Notes under the pieces: generated by a model
What the model was told of the DNA's origin: nothing
Seen by the model: the letters and a program-made list of their open reading frames with translations, nothing else
Databases searched by the model: none
Position numbers and translations under genes: made by a program
Shown here: positions 19,159 through 27,696 of the stretch, piece after piece
Layout of the letters: every line of letters starts with the position of its first letter
Position numbering within the stretch: the first letter of the stretch is position 1
Assembly: GCA_963724495.1 (NCBI GenBank)
Contig: CAVRUZ010000006.1
Coordinates: 1 to 64,000, forward strand
From: CAVRUZ01 sp963724495
GTDB lineage: Bacteria > Actinomycetota > Actinomycetes > Propionibacteriales > DAIQRJ01
DNA: 64,000 nt
Reading direction: 5' to 3'

Positions 19159-20287
19159 TCATTCGCTGACCGAGCTGGCGACCCGGACGCGCGGATCGAG
19201 GCGGCTGTAGAGGATGTCCGCCAGCAGGTTGGCAACGACGACCGCGATCGCGATGATCAGAAAGATCCCCTGCATGACCGTGTAGTCCCGCGACTGGAGG
19301 GCGGCGAACAGCGCCGAACCGATGCCCGGGTACTTGAAGAAGGACTCCACGAAGATCGAACCGCCGACGACGAATCCCAGCCCGACCGCGAGCTGAGTGA
19401 CGAGCGGCAGCACGGCGTTCCGGCCGACGTAGCCGAACCGGATCCGCGAGTGGCTCAGGCCACGCGCAGTCGCGACCGTCACGTAGTCCTCCCCCAACGT
19501 CTCGGTGGTCGACGACTTCATCAGTAACGCCCAGTTGCCGACCTCCGCCAGGACGTAGCACAGGATCGGCAGCGAGGCGTGGTAGAGGATGTCGGACAGG
19601 AAGTCGAGACTGAGATTTGGTTCGACGCCGGGGGACATGGCGCCACGGGCGGCCGCAACGTTGAACAGGCCGAACTTCACGCCGAGCACCACCAGCACGA
19701 AGACGGCGATGAGGTAGTCGGGAATCGACCCGAGGATCGACCCGACAGTGGTGAGCACGTGGTCGAGCCAGCTGCCGCGACGGTAGGCCATGACGATGCC
19801 GCTGAACAGGCCGACAAAGAAGCTGATCAGGGTGGCGACCCCCACGCTGAAGAGCGTCCATGGCAGGTAGATCTGGATCACGGTGGCAACCGTCGTACCG
19901 GGTGACGTGATCGAGACGCCCAGGTCGCCTTGAGCGAGGCCGGTGATGAAACTGACGTACTGGCTGAGCAACGATTCGCTGGGGTTGAAAGCGAACAGCC
20001 CGGCGGCCAGTGCGGACGCGTCGGCCATCGGACATGCCGTTGGTCATGACCTGCGTCGCTATGAACGTGTCGACCGGGTTCCCCGGCATGAGCCGCAACA
20101 GGAAGAACGTCGCGGTCGCCACGAACCAGATGGTGAACAGGGCCTTGACCAACCTACGCAGGACGAACGACCCGGTCATCCGCCCCCAGACCGTGGGGTC
20201 GGACTCTTCGGGGGGCGCGTCGGCGGCCGAGACGGTGCCGGCGGTAACAGTGGTCAAGAGCACACTCCCGGGTCTCGCGGCGGACAC
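19159..20287 (-). pseudogene. Oligopeptide-type ABC importer permease (OppB/DppB), one frameshift
   Basis: The N-terminus (FVLRRLVKALFTIWFVATAT, FFLLRLMPGNPVDTFI) is typical of OppB. The frame breaks near 20025 at GATGGCC, where an extra G converts MSD-ADASALAAGLFAFNP. The remainder is intact, with the EAA loop TVATARGLSHSRIRFGYVGR and ENLxxxP-like NAVLP. Reconstructed length is about 375 including a roughly 35-residue N-terminal extension from GTG 20287. Since all five other operon genes are intact, I favour a sequencing indel over true inactivation. It would be the first gene of the operon. Confidence 0.8.
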
Positions 20288-20494
20288 GGACCTGCTGGCC
20301 CCTGCTGGACAGGGCTGGCGCCGCCAAACAGTAACCCCGGAACGGCCGTTGTGGTCTAGATCCCGCCGATCAAAGGCGTGTAACGAGTTGATTAAGTCTG
20401 CTCGGTTGGCAGCGGAAACGAGCGCCTTTGCTCACTGCCGCCTGTCCCCGCCGGCCACGGCCGCGGCTGCTCCGTCGCGCTCTAGGGTGACGCC

Positions 20495-21142
20495 ATGACC
20501 GACCGCCTCGTCTGGATCGACTGCGAGATGACCGGCCTCGACTACGTCGCCGACGCGCTGGTCGAAGTCGCGGCTCTCGTGACCGACGGCGACCTGACCG
20601 TGCTGGGCACTGGCGTGAACGTGGTGATCAGGCCGCCGGACACGGCGCTGGCGCAGATGGGCGACTTCGTCCGCGAGATGCACCAGCACTCAGGTCTCCT
20701 CGACGAACTCGAGGGCGGGGTGACGGTGGCGGAGGCGGAGGACCTCGTCCTCGGTTATGTGCGCGAGTTCGTGCCGGAGCCGAGGAAAGCGCCGCTGGCC
20801 GGCAACTCGGTGTCGACCGACCGGGTCTTCCTCACGCGGGACATGCCGACGCTCGAGGAGCACCTGCACTACCGGATCGTCGACGTGTCGTCGGTGAAGG
20901 AGATGGTCCGGCGCTGGTATCCGCGCGTGTACTACAACGCGCCGGCGAAGCTCGGCAACCACCGGGCCCTCGGCGACATCACCGACAGCATCGACGAGCT
21001 TCGGTACTACCGGGAGACCGTCTTCGTGGGTCTACCCGGTCCGGATTCGGAAGCCGCGCAAGCGGCCGCAGTCCGCATCGCCGGCCCACCCGCACCGCCT
21101 GCGCCAGGAGCCGGCGACGGATCGGACGAGCCGCCTCGATGA
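20495..21142 (+). CDS. orn: Oligoribonuclease (3'-5' exoribonuclease)
   Basis: 215 residues, starting at ATG 20495. It contains the DEDDh exonuclease motifs WIDCEMTGLD (residues 7-16, Asp9 and Glu11), NSVSTDRVFLTRDMP and NHRALGDITDSIDEL with the catalytic His and Asp. It degrades RNA dinucleotides, including those from c-di-GMP turnover, in the cytoplasm. The last 25 or so residues are a Pro/Ala-rich extension beyond the typical 180-residue enzyme. The next gene is tRNA-His, an arrangement familiar in actinobacteria. The 207-bp upstream gap is divergent with the ABC operon. Confidence 0.95.
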   Translation: MTDRLVWIDCEMTGLDYVADALVEVAALVTDGDLTVLGTGVNVVIRPPDTALAQMGDFVREMHQHSGLLDELEGGVTVAEAEDLVLGYVREFVPEPRKAPLAGNSVSTDRVFLTRDMPTLEEHLHYRIVDVSSVKEMVRRWYPRVYYNAPAKLGNHRALGDITDSIDELRYYRETVFVGLPGPDSEAAQAAAVRIAGPPAPPAPGAGDGSDEPPR

Positions 21143-21208
21143 CTTACACTGTTGCCGCTTCGTCGGGCTCCATGATCGTCAGGATCGGTTCGGCTCTCGA
21201 CGGGACAT

Positions 21209-21282
21209 GGTGGGTGTAGCTCAGCTGGTAGAGCGCTGCGTTGTGGTCGCAGATGTCGTGGGTTCAAGTCCCGTCACTCACC
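21209..21282 (+). tRNA. tRNA-His (anticodon GTG)
   Basis: Extra 5' G at 21209 pairs with C73, diagnostic for tRNA-His. Acceptor GTGGGTG/CACTCAC, anticodon loop TTGTGGT, T arm GTGGG-TTCAAGT-CCCGT (one G-T pair). CCA is not encoded. Confidence 0.93.
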
Positions 21283-21287
21283 CCGAG

Positions 21288-21315
21288 AGGGCCGGTGCCG
21301 ACAGGCACCGGCCCT
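21288..21315 (+). terminator. Terminator after tRNA-His
   Basis: 12-bp perfect stem AGGGCCGGTGCC / GGCACCGGCCCT with GACA loop directly after the tRNA. Confidence 0.8.
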
Positions 21316-21415
21316 TCCGTTCACTTCGTCGCATTCGGCCCAGCACCGTTCGCAACCCGAGCCGTGCGACCGCCTCGGAAGGACGCAGACTGCGAGTCGC
21401 ACTCCGGATCGCGCG

Positions 21416-21446
21416 TTGGCCGCCGGCAGAGCCCCGCTGTTATAGT
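21416..21446 (+). promoter_or_regulatory. Possible sigma-70-type promoter of tRNA-Lys
   Basis: TTGGCC (21416-21421) and TATAGT (21441-21446) are separated by 19 bp, slightly long, and lie about 50 bp upstream of tRNA-Lys. Two CAGATCTG palindromes sit between it and the tRNA. Confidence 0.35.
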
Positions 21447-21460
21447 CGTCGTCTGTTGTA

Positions 21461-21487
21461 AGGCAGATCTGCTGTCAGGCAGATCTG
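21461..21487. repeat. Paired direct repeat with CAGATCTG palindrome upstream of tRNA-Lys
   Basis: AGGCAGATCTG occurs at 21461-21471 and 21477-21487, period 16 bp. Each contains the 8-bp palindrome CAGATCTG. Could be a protein-binding pair near the tRNA transcription start or leftover of a slippage event. Confidence 0.6.
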
Positions 21488-21494
21488 TTCGCAC

Positions 21495-21567
21495 GCGCCA
21501 TTAGCTCAATTGGCAGAGCAAGTGACTCTTAATCACTGGGTTCGGGGTTCGAGTCCCTGATGGCGTA
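21495..21567 (+). tRNA. tRNA-Lys (anticodon CTT)
   Basis: Acceptor GCGCCAT/ATGGCGT with a G-T first pair, D arm GCTC...GAGC, anticodon stem GTGAC?CACT-type with loop containing CTCTTAA (anticodon CTT), T arm CGGGG-TTCGAGT-CCCTG. No encoded CCA beyond ACC. Confidence 0.9.
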
Positions 21568-21674
21568 CCGCTCGTCCATGTCGACTGCCCACCTTGCCCG
21601 GTAGGCGTTGGGCGCCACCTCTTCGGGGGGTGACGGTCCGTGGGAGCGACCAATCCACATCTGGGGTAGCCCAC

Positions 21675-22382
21675 ATGTCACGGAGGATCTCGCGGGAACG
21701 CATCATCGACGCGGCAATCGCTGCAGCCGATACTGACGGACTCGCCGCGGTCACGATGCGCCGGCTCGCTGCCGACCTCCAGGTCGAGGCGATGTCGCTC
21801 TATCACTATCTGCGCAGCCGCGACGAACTTCTCGAAGCCATCATCGACCAGCTGCTCCAGCCACTGTGCGACGAGCCGACTGGGCGCCACGACTGGCAGG
21901 ACTACCTGCGCTGGCTCGCCCGAGTGACACGAGGGATCGCGCGACGCCATCCCCGCCTGTTCCCGCTGGTCGCCACCAGCAACCCCGCGGCGCCGTGGGT
22001 GCGGCCCCCGCTCCGCAGCCTCGACGTGATCGAGGACTTCCTGTCCACGCTGCGCCGGCACGGGTTCAGCGCCGAGCAGACCGTGCTGGCCTACCGCTCG
22101 TTCACCAGCTTCCTCCTCGGCCAGTTGCTGCTGGAGATCGTGCCGCTCAGCGGCCCGCCCGCGATGGATCCGGACGAGCTGGAGAACGCAGCCACGATGT
22201 CGGACAAGTCGGTCCGGCCGCCGGACCTGTCGTCCTACCCGGCGCTGGCCGAGGTGGAGCACCAGCTGAGCACAGACAACTCCGAGGCCGACTTCAACGC
22301 CGCGCTGACCGACACCCTCGACCGCATCGCCCGCCTGGTCGACTCCGAGGGTCTGCGCCCGCCGGAGCCCGTGCCGGTCTGA
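21675..22382 (+). CDS. TetR-family transcriptional regulator with TetR_C-type domain
   Basis: 235 residues from ATG 21675, which directly precedes the conserved SRRISRERIIDAAIAAADTD helix; the frame is open upstream to 21594 but without homology. The HTH is GLAAVTMRRLAADLQVEAMS then LYHYLRSRDELLEAIIDQLL. The C-terminal half resembles the tetracycline-repressor class ligand-binding domain (LFPLVATSNPAAPWVRPPLR). It dimerises and represses in a ligand-dependent way (family knowledge). No efflux gene adjoins it; targets unknown. Confidence 0.88.
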   Translation: MSRRISRERIIDAAIAAADTDGLAAVTMRRLAADLQVEAMSLYHYLRSRDELLEAIIDQLLQPLCDEPTGRHDWQDYLRWLARVTRGIARRHPRLFPLVATSNPAAPWVRPPLRSLDVIEDFLSTLRRHGFSAEQTVLAYRSFTSFLLGQLLLEIVPLSGPPAMDPDELENAATMSDKSVRPPDLSSYPALAEVEHQLSTDNSEADFNAALTDTLDRIARLVDSEGLRPPEPVPV

Positions 22383-22391
22383 CCCTGCTCG

Positions 22392-22685
22392 TCACCGCTT
22401 GCGGACGAGGATGCGCAGGCCCACCAGCACACCCACCGCAACGACGGCACCGCCCGCCACCGTCGCGATCTTCTTGATGTGCAGGTTTTCGATCTCTTGG
22501 TTGACTCGAGCTCCGAGCGACCGCCCGAACCGGCGAACGACGTTTCGCGGGTTCACGGTGTCGACGAGCGTGTCGACGGTGACGGACAGCCGGTCCCGCG
22601 TCGCGGCGAGATCGGACTCGATCTGGGCCGGCGTGCGGTCATCGGGCGCGTAAGTGGGCGGCGTGCCGGGCGGATACTCGCTCAC
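22392..22685 (-). CDS. DUF3618-family membrane-anchored protein
   Basis: 97 residues. The N-terminal half has the DUF3618 motif RTPAQIESDLAATRDRLSVT, VDTLVDTVNPRNVVRR, and the C-terminus is a single membrane helix (IATVAGGAVVAVGVLVGLRI) ending LVRKR. Family function is unknown; members often accompany phage-shock/stress membrane proteins. It converges with the TetR gene 9 bp away. Confidence 0.85.
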   Translation of the reverse strand: MSEYPPGTPPTYAPDDRTPAQIESDLAATRDRLSVTVDTLVDTVNPRNVVRRFGRSLGARVNQEIENLHIKKIATVAGGAVVAVGVLVGLRILVRKR

Positions 22686-22804
22686 GTGCTGGCCTCTCCG
22701 TCTTTCTCAGGAACAACTAGCGACAGACCGGCCGACGTTCGCCGGCAGGCCCCGACCCTAATCCGATCTGGCCGGTCGTCCCACACCTCCCCGCGCAGGC
22801 ACCC

Positions 22805-23899
22805 TCAGGAGCGGAAGTCGATCACGGTCTTCACGTCGTCGGCGGCCGGCCGGGTCAGTGCCTCGGTCCAGGACGCCAAGGGCAGCCGGCTGGTCAGCAG
22901 GCGGGCAAGCCAGTCCAGGTCGCAGCGGCCGAGCGCCTCGACGGCCTGCAGGTAGTGCCGCATCCCGGCGTTCACCGTGCCCACCACCGCCCCGTTGGAG
23001 CGGACCAGCGCATTGGTGATCGCACCGAGCGTCGGGCTCGCCGGCGACGGTCTTCCTGGGACGGCGCAGATTCCGACGAGCACCATCGCGCCCCCCTGTT
23101 GGAGCGTGGTCGATGCCCTCGCTGTCACTTCCGGGGCACCCGAGCACTCGAGCACGACGTCGAACAGCGGCGACCGGCTGGCCGTGAGGACGTCGGCCGA
23201 CTCCGCCCCGCCGATCGCCTCGAGGTCGTGGACGTACTCCGCACCCAGGGCCCGGGTGAGGTCAGGCTTCAGTCCGGCGCTCATCAGGTCGAGCACCGTG
23301 ACCCGGTAGCCGGCCTGCACACCGAGCGCTGCCGCGAGCAGACCTACCGGTCCGGCGCCGGTCACCAGGAGCCGCGACGTCTCGTGGTAGGCCCGGCCGG
23401 ACACGTGCCGGGCGACTTCGAGCGCCTTGCACACCACCGACATCGGTTCCACGAGCACGCCGAGGTCGCCGAGCCGATCGGGCACCGGAACGAGGAAGCC
23501 GGCCTCGCTGCGCCAGCGCTCGCGCCCGAACCCCGCGGCACCACGGATCCCGTGCTCGACATAGCCGCCGTTGCGGCAGAAGTCCCACTCCCCGCGGGCA
23601 CACGCCGGGCACGGCACCGGATCCGGCCGCCGGACCACACCTGCAACGAGTGCGCCGGGCTCGAAGCCGGAGCCCGCAGGCGCCGAGACGACCTCACCGA
23701 CCACTTCGTGCCCAAGGACGACCACGTCCTCACCAGGCACCGGCGAGCCGACTCCGTACCGGATGATCTCCTGGTCGGTGCCGCACAGCCCGACGAGGTG
23801 GGTCGCCACGACGACCGGACCCTCGGTGGGGTCTGGGTCACCGACGTCGGTGACGCCCGCGAGCTCGGGTCGACCGGGTGTCACGGTCATAGCGCGCAC
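22805..23899 (-). CDS. Zinc-dependent glucose 1-dehydrogenase-like medium-chain dehydrogenase
   Basis: 364 residues using GTG 23899 (VRAMTVTPGRPEL, the usual family N-terminus); ATG 23890 is three codons in. The catalytic-zinc Cys is in LVGLCGTDQEI, followed by LGHEVVGEV. A structural-metal loop VPCPACARGEWDFCRNGGY matches the archaeal-type glucose dehydrogenase class. The NAD(P)-binding motif is LLVTGAGPVGLLAA. The family oxidises glucose/galactose to the lactone, but substrate here is inferred. It diverges from bcp with a 112-bp gap. Confidence 0.82.
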   Translation of the reverse strand: MRAMTVTPGRPELAGVTDVGDPDPTEGPVVVATHLVGLCGTDQEIIRYGVGSPVPGEDVVVLGHEVVGEVVSAPAGSGFEPGALVAGVVRRPDPVPCPACARGEWDFCRNGGYVEHGIRGAAGFGRERWRSEAGFLVPVPDRLGDLGVLVEPMSVVCKALEVARHVSGRAYHETSRLLVTGAGPVGLLAAALGVQAGYRVTVLDLMSAGLKPDLTRALGAEYVHDLEAIGGAESADVLTASRSPLFDVVLECSGAPEVTARASTTLQQGGAMVLVGICAVPGRPSPASPTLGAITNALVRSNGAVVGTVNAGMRHYLQAVEALGRCDLDWLARLLTSRLPLASWTEALTRPAADDVKTVIDFRS

Positions 23900-24011
23900 C
23901 GAGGTCACGAGCGATGCCCTCGCGGCTGCCACATACCGGGTGTTGTACCAATCCGGGACGTGCCGACCACCACCGGGTGTCCGCTTCGGAGGTAGGCGCA
24001 AGGATGGGCGG

Positions 24012-24500
24012 ATGACCGACATCCCGAACCGGCTCGCGCCCGGCGACGCCGCACCAGATTTCGCCCTGACCGACTCCACCGGCGCCCGCGTCAGCCTGTC
24101 CGACCTCCTGGCGTCCGGACGTTCGCTGATCCTCTACGTGTATCCGGCGGCGATGACGCCGGGCTGCACGACGCAGGCCTGCGACTTCCGCGACAGCCTC
24201 TCCGCCATCGAGGCCGACGGCTACTCCGTCGTCGGGCTGAGTAAGGACACGCCGGAGAAGCTGGCGAAGTTCGCCAGCGCGGAAGGGCTGTCGTTCCCCC
24301 TGCTGTCCGACCCCACACTCGAGACGCTCCGCGCCTACGGTGCCTACGGGGAGAAGCAGAACTACGGCAAGACGATGATGGGCGTCATCCGGTCGACGTT
24401 CGTCATCGCACCTGACGGCACCATCGCGCAGGCGCTGTACAACGTGAAGGCCAAGGGCCACGTCGCCAAGCTCCGCAAGGACCTCGCGGCCGCTCGCTGA
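24012..24500 (+). CDS. bcp: Thiol peroxidase of the BCP/PrxQ family
   Basis: 162 residues. Peroxiredoxin fold with peroxidatic and resolving Cys in TPGCTTQACDFRD (five residues apart, the PrxQ alpha2 type), preceded by YVYPAAMT and followed by VVGLSKDTPEKLAKFA and VIRSTFVIAPDG. It reduces hydrogen and organic peroxides using thioredoxin in the cytoplasm. ATG 24012 is the first start with the conserved NRLAPGDAAPDFALTD. It converges with tRNA-Leu 14 bp downstream. Confidence 0.93.
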   Translation: MTDIPNRLAPGDAAPDFALTDSTGARVSLSDLLASGRSLILYVYPAAMTPGCTTQACDFRDSLSAIEADGYSVVGLSKDTPEKLAKFASAEGLSFPLLSDPTLETLRAYGAYGEKQNYGKTMMGVIRSTFVIAPDGTIAQALYNVKAKGHVAKLRKDLAAAR

Positions 24501-24514
24501 ACGGTCGAAACCGG

Positions 24515-24587
24515 TAGGGCCGGTGAGATTCGAACTCACACTGGCACGGACCTAAACCGTGTGCCTCTGCCATTGGGCTACGGCCCC
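24515..24587 (-). tRNA. tRNA-Leu (anticodon TAG) with a short variable arm
   Basis: On the minus strand: acceptor GGGGCCG/CGGCCCT, D stem GCC/GGC, anticodon stem CACGG/CCGTG with loop TTTAGGT, T arm GTGAG-TTCGAAT-CTCAC, discriminator A. The anticodon TAG reads CUA (Leu). Length is 73 nt and the variable region is only CCAGT, class I, whereas bacterial leucine tRNAs normally carry a long class II arm. Structure is otherwise regular, so it looks expressed. Identity by anticodon only. Confidence 0.8.
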
Positions 24588-24617
24588 GAAACCTCGCCAG
24601 CCTAGCGCCGGAACGGC

Positions 24618-25238
24618 TCAGGTGAGGCGACGCAGGTGCGGCACCATCGCCCGCAGGGCCTGCCCGCGGTGGGAGATCTCGTCCTTGCGGCCGGGCGGCA
24701 GTTCGCCGTTGGTGCGGTCCTCGCCGTCGGCAACGAAGAGCGGGTCGTAGCCGAATCCGCCGTCGCCCCTCGTGGTGCTGGAGATGCGGCCGGACATGCG
24801 ACCACGCGTGACGATCTCGCGACTTCCCGACTCCGCCTGCCCGGGCGGGAGACAGAGGGCGACCGCTGCTTCGAATGCTGCGCCGCGCACGTGCTCGGGG
24901 TAGTCGGACAGCTGGTCGAGCAGCAACGAGTTGTTGGTGTCGTCGTCGCCGCCGCGACCGGACCACCGCTTGGACAGGACACCGGGCATGCCGTGCAGCG
25001 CGTCGACGCACAGACCCGAGTCGTCGGCGAGTGAGGGCACGCCGGTTGCGGCCAGTGCCGCCCTCGCCTTGAGCAGGGCGTTGCCCTCGAAGGTGAGCTC
25101 GGTCTCGGCCGGCTCGGGGTAGGCGGGGACGTCGGTGAGCCCGAGGACTTCGACGCCCTCGAGTCCCGGTTCGCCGGCCAGGATGCGGCGGAGTTCGGTG
25201 AGCTTGCTGGCGTTGCCCGTAGCGAGCAGGACCTGCAC
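24618..25238 (-). CDS. rdgB: XTP/dITP diphosphatase (RdgB/HAM1)
   Basis: 206 residues, full length. N-terminal substrate motif LLATGNASKLTELRRIL, TFEGNALLKARAA, the catalytic SLADDSGLCVDAL, GGFGYDPLFV and the C-terminal ISHRGQALRAM. Hydrolyses ITP, XTP and deoxy forms to monophosphates, keeping deaminated purines out of DNA and RNA. It follows rph by 3 bp and is the last protein gene of the clpS-murI-rph operon; tRNA-Leu lies 30 bp downstream on the same strand. Confidence 0.95.
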   Translation of the reverse strand: MQVLLATGNASKLTELRRILAGEPGLEGVEVLGLTDVPAYPEPAETELTFEGNALLKARAALAATGVPSLADDSGLCVDALHGMPGVLSKRWSGRGGDDDTNNSLLLDQLSDYPEHVRGAAFEAAVALCLPPGQAESGSREIVTRGRMSGRISSTTRGDGGFGYDPLFVADGEDRTNGELPPGRKDEISHRGQALRAMVPHLRRLT

Positions 25239-25241
25239 CGG

Positions 25242-25967
25242 CTAACGCCCCTTCTCGAGTGCCATCGTCTGGGCCAGCGTGAGCCCGGCGCAACCCTGCG
25301 CAGCCACATCGAGAAGCTCGTCGAGGCGACCGCGCTCGAAGGGCTCGCCCTCGGCCGTGCCCTGCACCTCGACGAATCTGCCGTCGCCGGTCATCACCAC
25401 GTTGAGGTCGACCTCGGCCGCCGAGTCCTCCTCGTAACACAGGTCGAGCATCGCCACCCCGTCGACGACGCCGACGCTCACGGCGGCAACGGACCCGCGT
25501 AGCGGGTCACCCACCAGTGCCTTGTCGGCCCGCAAGCGTTCCACCGCGTCGGCCAGGGCAACGTAGGCGCCCGTGATGGCTGCGGTGCGCGTTCCGCCGT
25601 CGGCCTGCAACACGTCGCAGTCGAGGATGATCGTGTTCTCTCCCAGGGCCTTGAAGTCGATCGCGGCCCGGATGGAACGGCCGACGAGCCGCGAGATCTC
25701 GTGGGTACGACCGCCGATCCGGCCCTTGACCGACTCGCGGTCGGACCTGGTGTTGGTCGCCGCGGGAAGCATCGCGTACTCGGCGGTGACCCAGCCGAGG
25801 CCCGATCCCCGGCGCCAGCGCGGCACGTCGGTGGTCGCGGAGGCTGCGCACAGCACCTTGGTGTTGCCGAACTCGACGAGCACCGACCCGGCGGGATGCC
25901 TGAGCCAGTCTCGCGTGATCGTGACCGGGCGCAGTTCCTGGGCCCCTCGTCCGTCGATGCGTGTCAC
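25242..25967 (-). CDS. rph: Ribonuclease PH
   Basis: 241 residues starting at GTG 25967, whose GTGA overlaps the methyltransferase stop. Hallmarks: RIDGRGAQELRPVTI, GSVLVEFGNTKVLCAAS, GRTHEISRLVGRSIRAAID (basic tRNA-binding), IILDCDVLQADGGTRTAAIT with catalytic Asp residues. It trims tRNA 3' ends by phosphorolysis and works as a hexamer. Adjacent to tRNA-Leu and in the same operon as rdgB, the standard actinobacterial pairing. Confidence 0.96.
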   Translation of the reverse strand: MTRIDGRGAQELRPVTITRDWLRHPAGSVLVEFGNTKVLCAASATTDVPRWRRGSGLGWVTAEYAMLPAATNTRSDRESVKGRIGGRTHEISRLVGRSIRAAIDFKALGENTIILDCDVLQADGGTRTAAITGAYVALADAVERLRADKALVGDPLRGSVAAVSVGVVDGVAMLDLCYEEDSAAEVDLNVVMTGDGRFVEVQGTAEGEPFERGRLDELLDVAAQGCAGLTLAQTMALEKGR

Positions 25968-26872
25968 CGCGTACCTCCGTCGAGCTCGTCAGGACCGAGG
26001 GACACCCTAGACATCGCTTCGCCTGACTCTTCCCGGCCCGCGCGTTGGCGCAGTGCGTCGAACACCAGGACGCCGGCTGCGACGGCGACATTCACACTGT
26101 CCACGCCGCCGGACATGGGCAGCCTCACCAGCTCGTCCGCGGCATCGCGGAGAACGTCGGTGACTCCCGACTTCTCGCTGCCCACGACGAGCGCGGTGGC
26201 ACCGGTGACGTCGGCACGGTCGTAACTGAGCTCGGCGGCCGGAGACGACACAATCACCCGCACCGCCTGATCTCGTGCCCAGACAAGGAACTCTCGCGTC
26301 GACACCACACTGAGTCGTAGAGAGAAGAGGGCACCTACCGACGCGCGCACCACCTCCGGATGGAACGGGTCCACCTGCGGGTCGCACACGATCAGCCCGC
26401 TCACGTCCGTGCCCGCACAGGTACGGGCGATCGTCCCCAGGTTGCCGGGTCTCTCCACTCCTTCGACGACCAGGAACAACGGCTGCCCCGGCGCCGTGAA
26501 CGCGTCATCCTGGCGATCGAGACCCACGTCCGGCGTCTCGGCGATGCCCAGCACGCCGTCCGGAGTCTCCTGGCCGGCGAGCGAGGCGAAGGCCCGCTCT
26601 GTCAGCACACTGATACGTCCGCCACGGCTCTCGACGAGATTCGTGAGCCCCTGCTCGTTGCGGCCGGTCCAGAGCTCCGGACAGGTGAACAGGTCACGGA
26701 TCGCGATGCCGCCCTCCACGGCGCGGGCGAGCTCGCGGTAGCCCTCGATCAGGAAGGCATGGTCGCTGGCGCGGTGCCGGGAACGCCGCAGTTTCCTTGC
26801 CTGCTTGAGCTTGTCGTTCGCAGGCGAACTGATGACGGTCCTGGCGGAGCCGGTGGCGTCGTCTCCCGCCAT
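25964..26872 (-). CDS. SpoU-family (TrmH) 2'-O-ribose RNA methyltransferase
   Basis: 302 residues from ATG 26872, which shares one base with the murI stop (TGATG). N-terminal substrate-binding domain (ISSPANDKLKQARKLRRSRH, FLIEGYRELARAVE). The SPOUT knot is marked by motif 1 VVEGVERPGNLGTIARTC, motif 2 LVVGSEKSGVTDVLRDAADE and motif 3 RLPMSGGVDSVNVAVAAGVL, which bind SAM. Likely methylates 23S rRNA (RlmB-like) or tRNA; substrate uncertain. The open frame upstream to 27046 lies within murI and is not conserved. Confidence 0.9.
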   Translation of the reverse strand: MAGDDATGSARTVISSPANDKLKQARKLRRSRHRASDHAFLIEGYRELARAVEGGIAIRDLFTCPELWTGRNEQGLTNLVESRGGRISVLTERAFASLAGQETPDGVLGIAETPDVGLDRQDDAFTAPGQPLFLVVEGVERPGNLGTIARTCAGTDVSGLIVCDPQVDPFHPEVVRASVGALFSLRLSVVSTREFLVWARDQAVRVIVSSPAAELSYDRADVTGATALVVGSEKSGVTDVLRDAADELVRLPMSGGVDSVNVAVAAGVLVFDALRQRAGREESGEAMSRVSLGPDELDGGTR

Positions 26873-27696
26873 CACCGCAGCCAGGCGAACTGGTCGACCC
26901 GGTCGAGCACCGGCCCGAGGAAGCGGGCGCCGATCAACTGGAACTCCTCCGGGGCGCCGGTGGTGAGGAAGCGGTGGACGGGACGGGACGAGTCCGTGGC
27001 CAGGAGGTGGTGAGAGGTGAGCACGCGGTAGACGTCCTTGGCGCACTCCTCCGCCGACGAGACGAGCGTGACGCCCTCGCCAAGGACGTAGGACAACACG
27101 CCGGTGAGCAACGGGTAGTGGGTGCAGCCGAGGATCACCGTGTCGACCTCGGCCGCCAGCAGTGGGCGCAGGTACTCCTGCGCCAGCGACAGCAACTCGT
27201 CGCCCGAGGTGATCCCGCGCTCGACGAACTCGACGAACAGCGGGCAGGCCGACGTGATCACCTTCACCTCGGAAACCGCCATCGCGTCCTCGTAGGCTCG
27301 CGACGCGGCGGTGGCCGCCGTGCAGACCACGCCGATGCGCCCGTTCCTCGTGGCTGCCACTGCCCGCCGGGCCGCCGGCAGGATCACCTCGACCACCGGC
27401 ACGGCATAGCGCTCTCTGGCGTCACGCAGCATCGCCGCGCTTGCCGAGTTGCACGCGATCACGAGAGCCTTCACGCCGAGCTCGACGAGGTGGTCGAGAC
27501 ATTCCAGCGCGTACTCGCGGATCTCGGCTATCGGCTTCGGCCCGTAGGGCTGCCGGGCGGTGTCACCGAGATAGACCACGCCCTCGTGCGGCAACTGGTC
27601 GAGGACGGCGCGCGCCACCGTGAGGCCGCCGAACCCCGAGTCGAAGATGCCGATGGGGTTCGTGGAGTCGTTGAGGCCAGGGGTCGCGTCAGGCAT
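26872..27696 (-). CDS. murI: Glutamate racemase
   Basis: 274 residues. GIFDSGFGGLTVARAV (Asp and Ser of the active site), YLGDTARQPYGPK, the first catalytic Cys in VIACNSASAAML and the second in VILGCTHYPLL, followed by His. It converts L- to D-glutamate for peptidoglycan in the cytoplasm. It starts 8 bp inside the end of the DUF2017 gene, so is translationally coupled, and overlaps the methyltransferase by one base. Confidence 0.96.
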   Translation of the reverse strand: MPDATPGLNDSTNPIGIFDSGFGGLTVARAVLDQLPHEGVVYLGDTARQPYGPKPIAEIREYALECLDHLVELGVKALVIACNSASAAMLRDARERYAVPVVEVILPAARRAVAATRNGRIGVVCTAATAASRAYEDAMAVSEVKVITSACPLFVEFVERGITSGDELLSLAQEYLRPLLAAEVDTVILGCTHYPLLTGVLSYVLGEGVTLVSSAEECAKDVYRVLTSHHLLATDSSRPVHRFLTTGAPEEFQLIGARFLGPVLDRVDQFAWLR

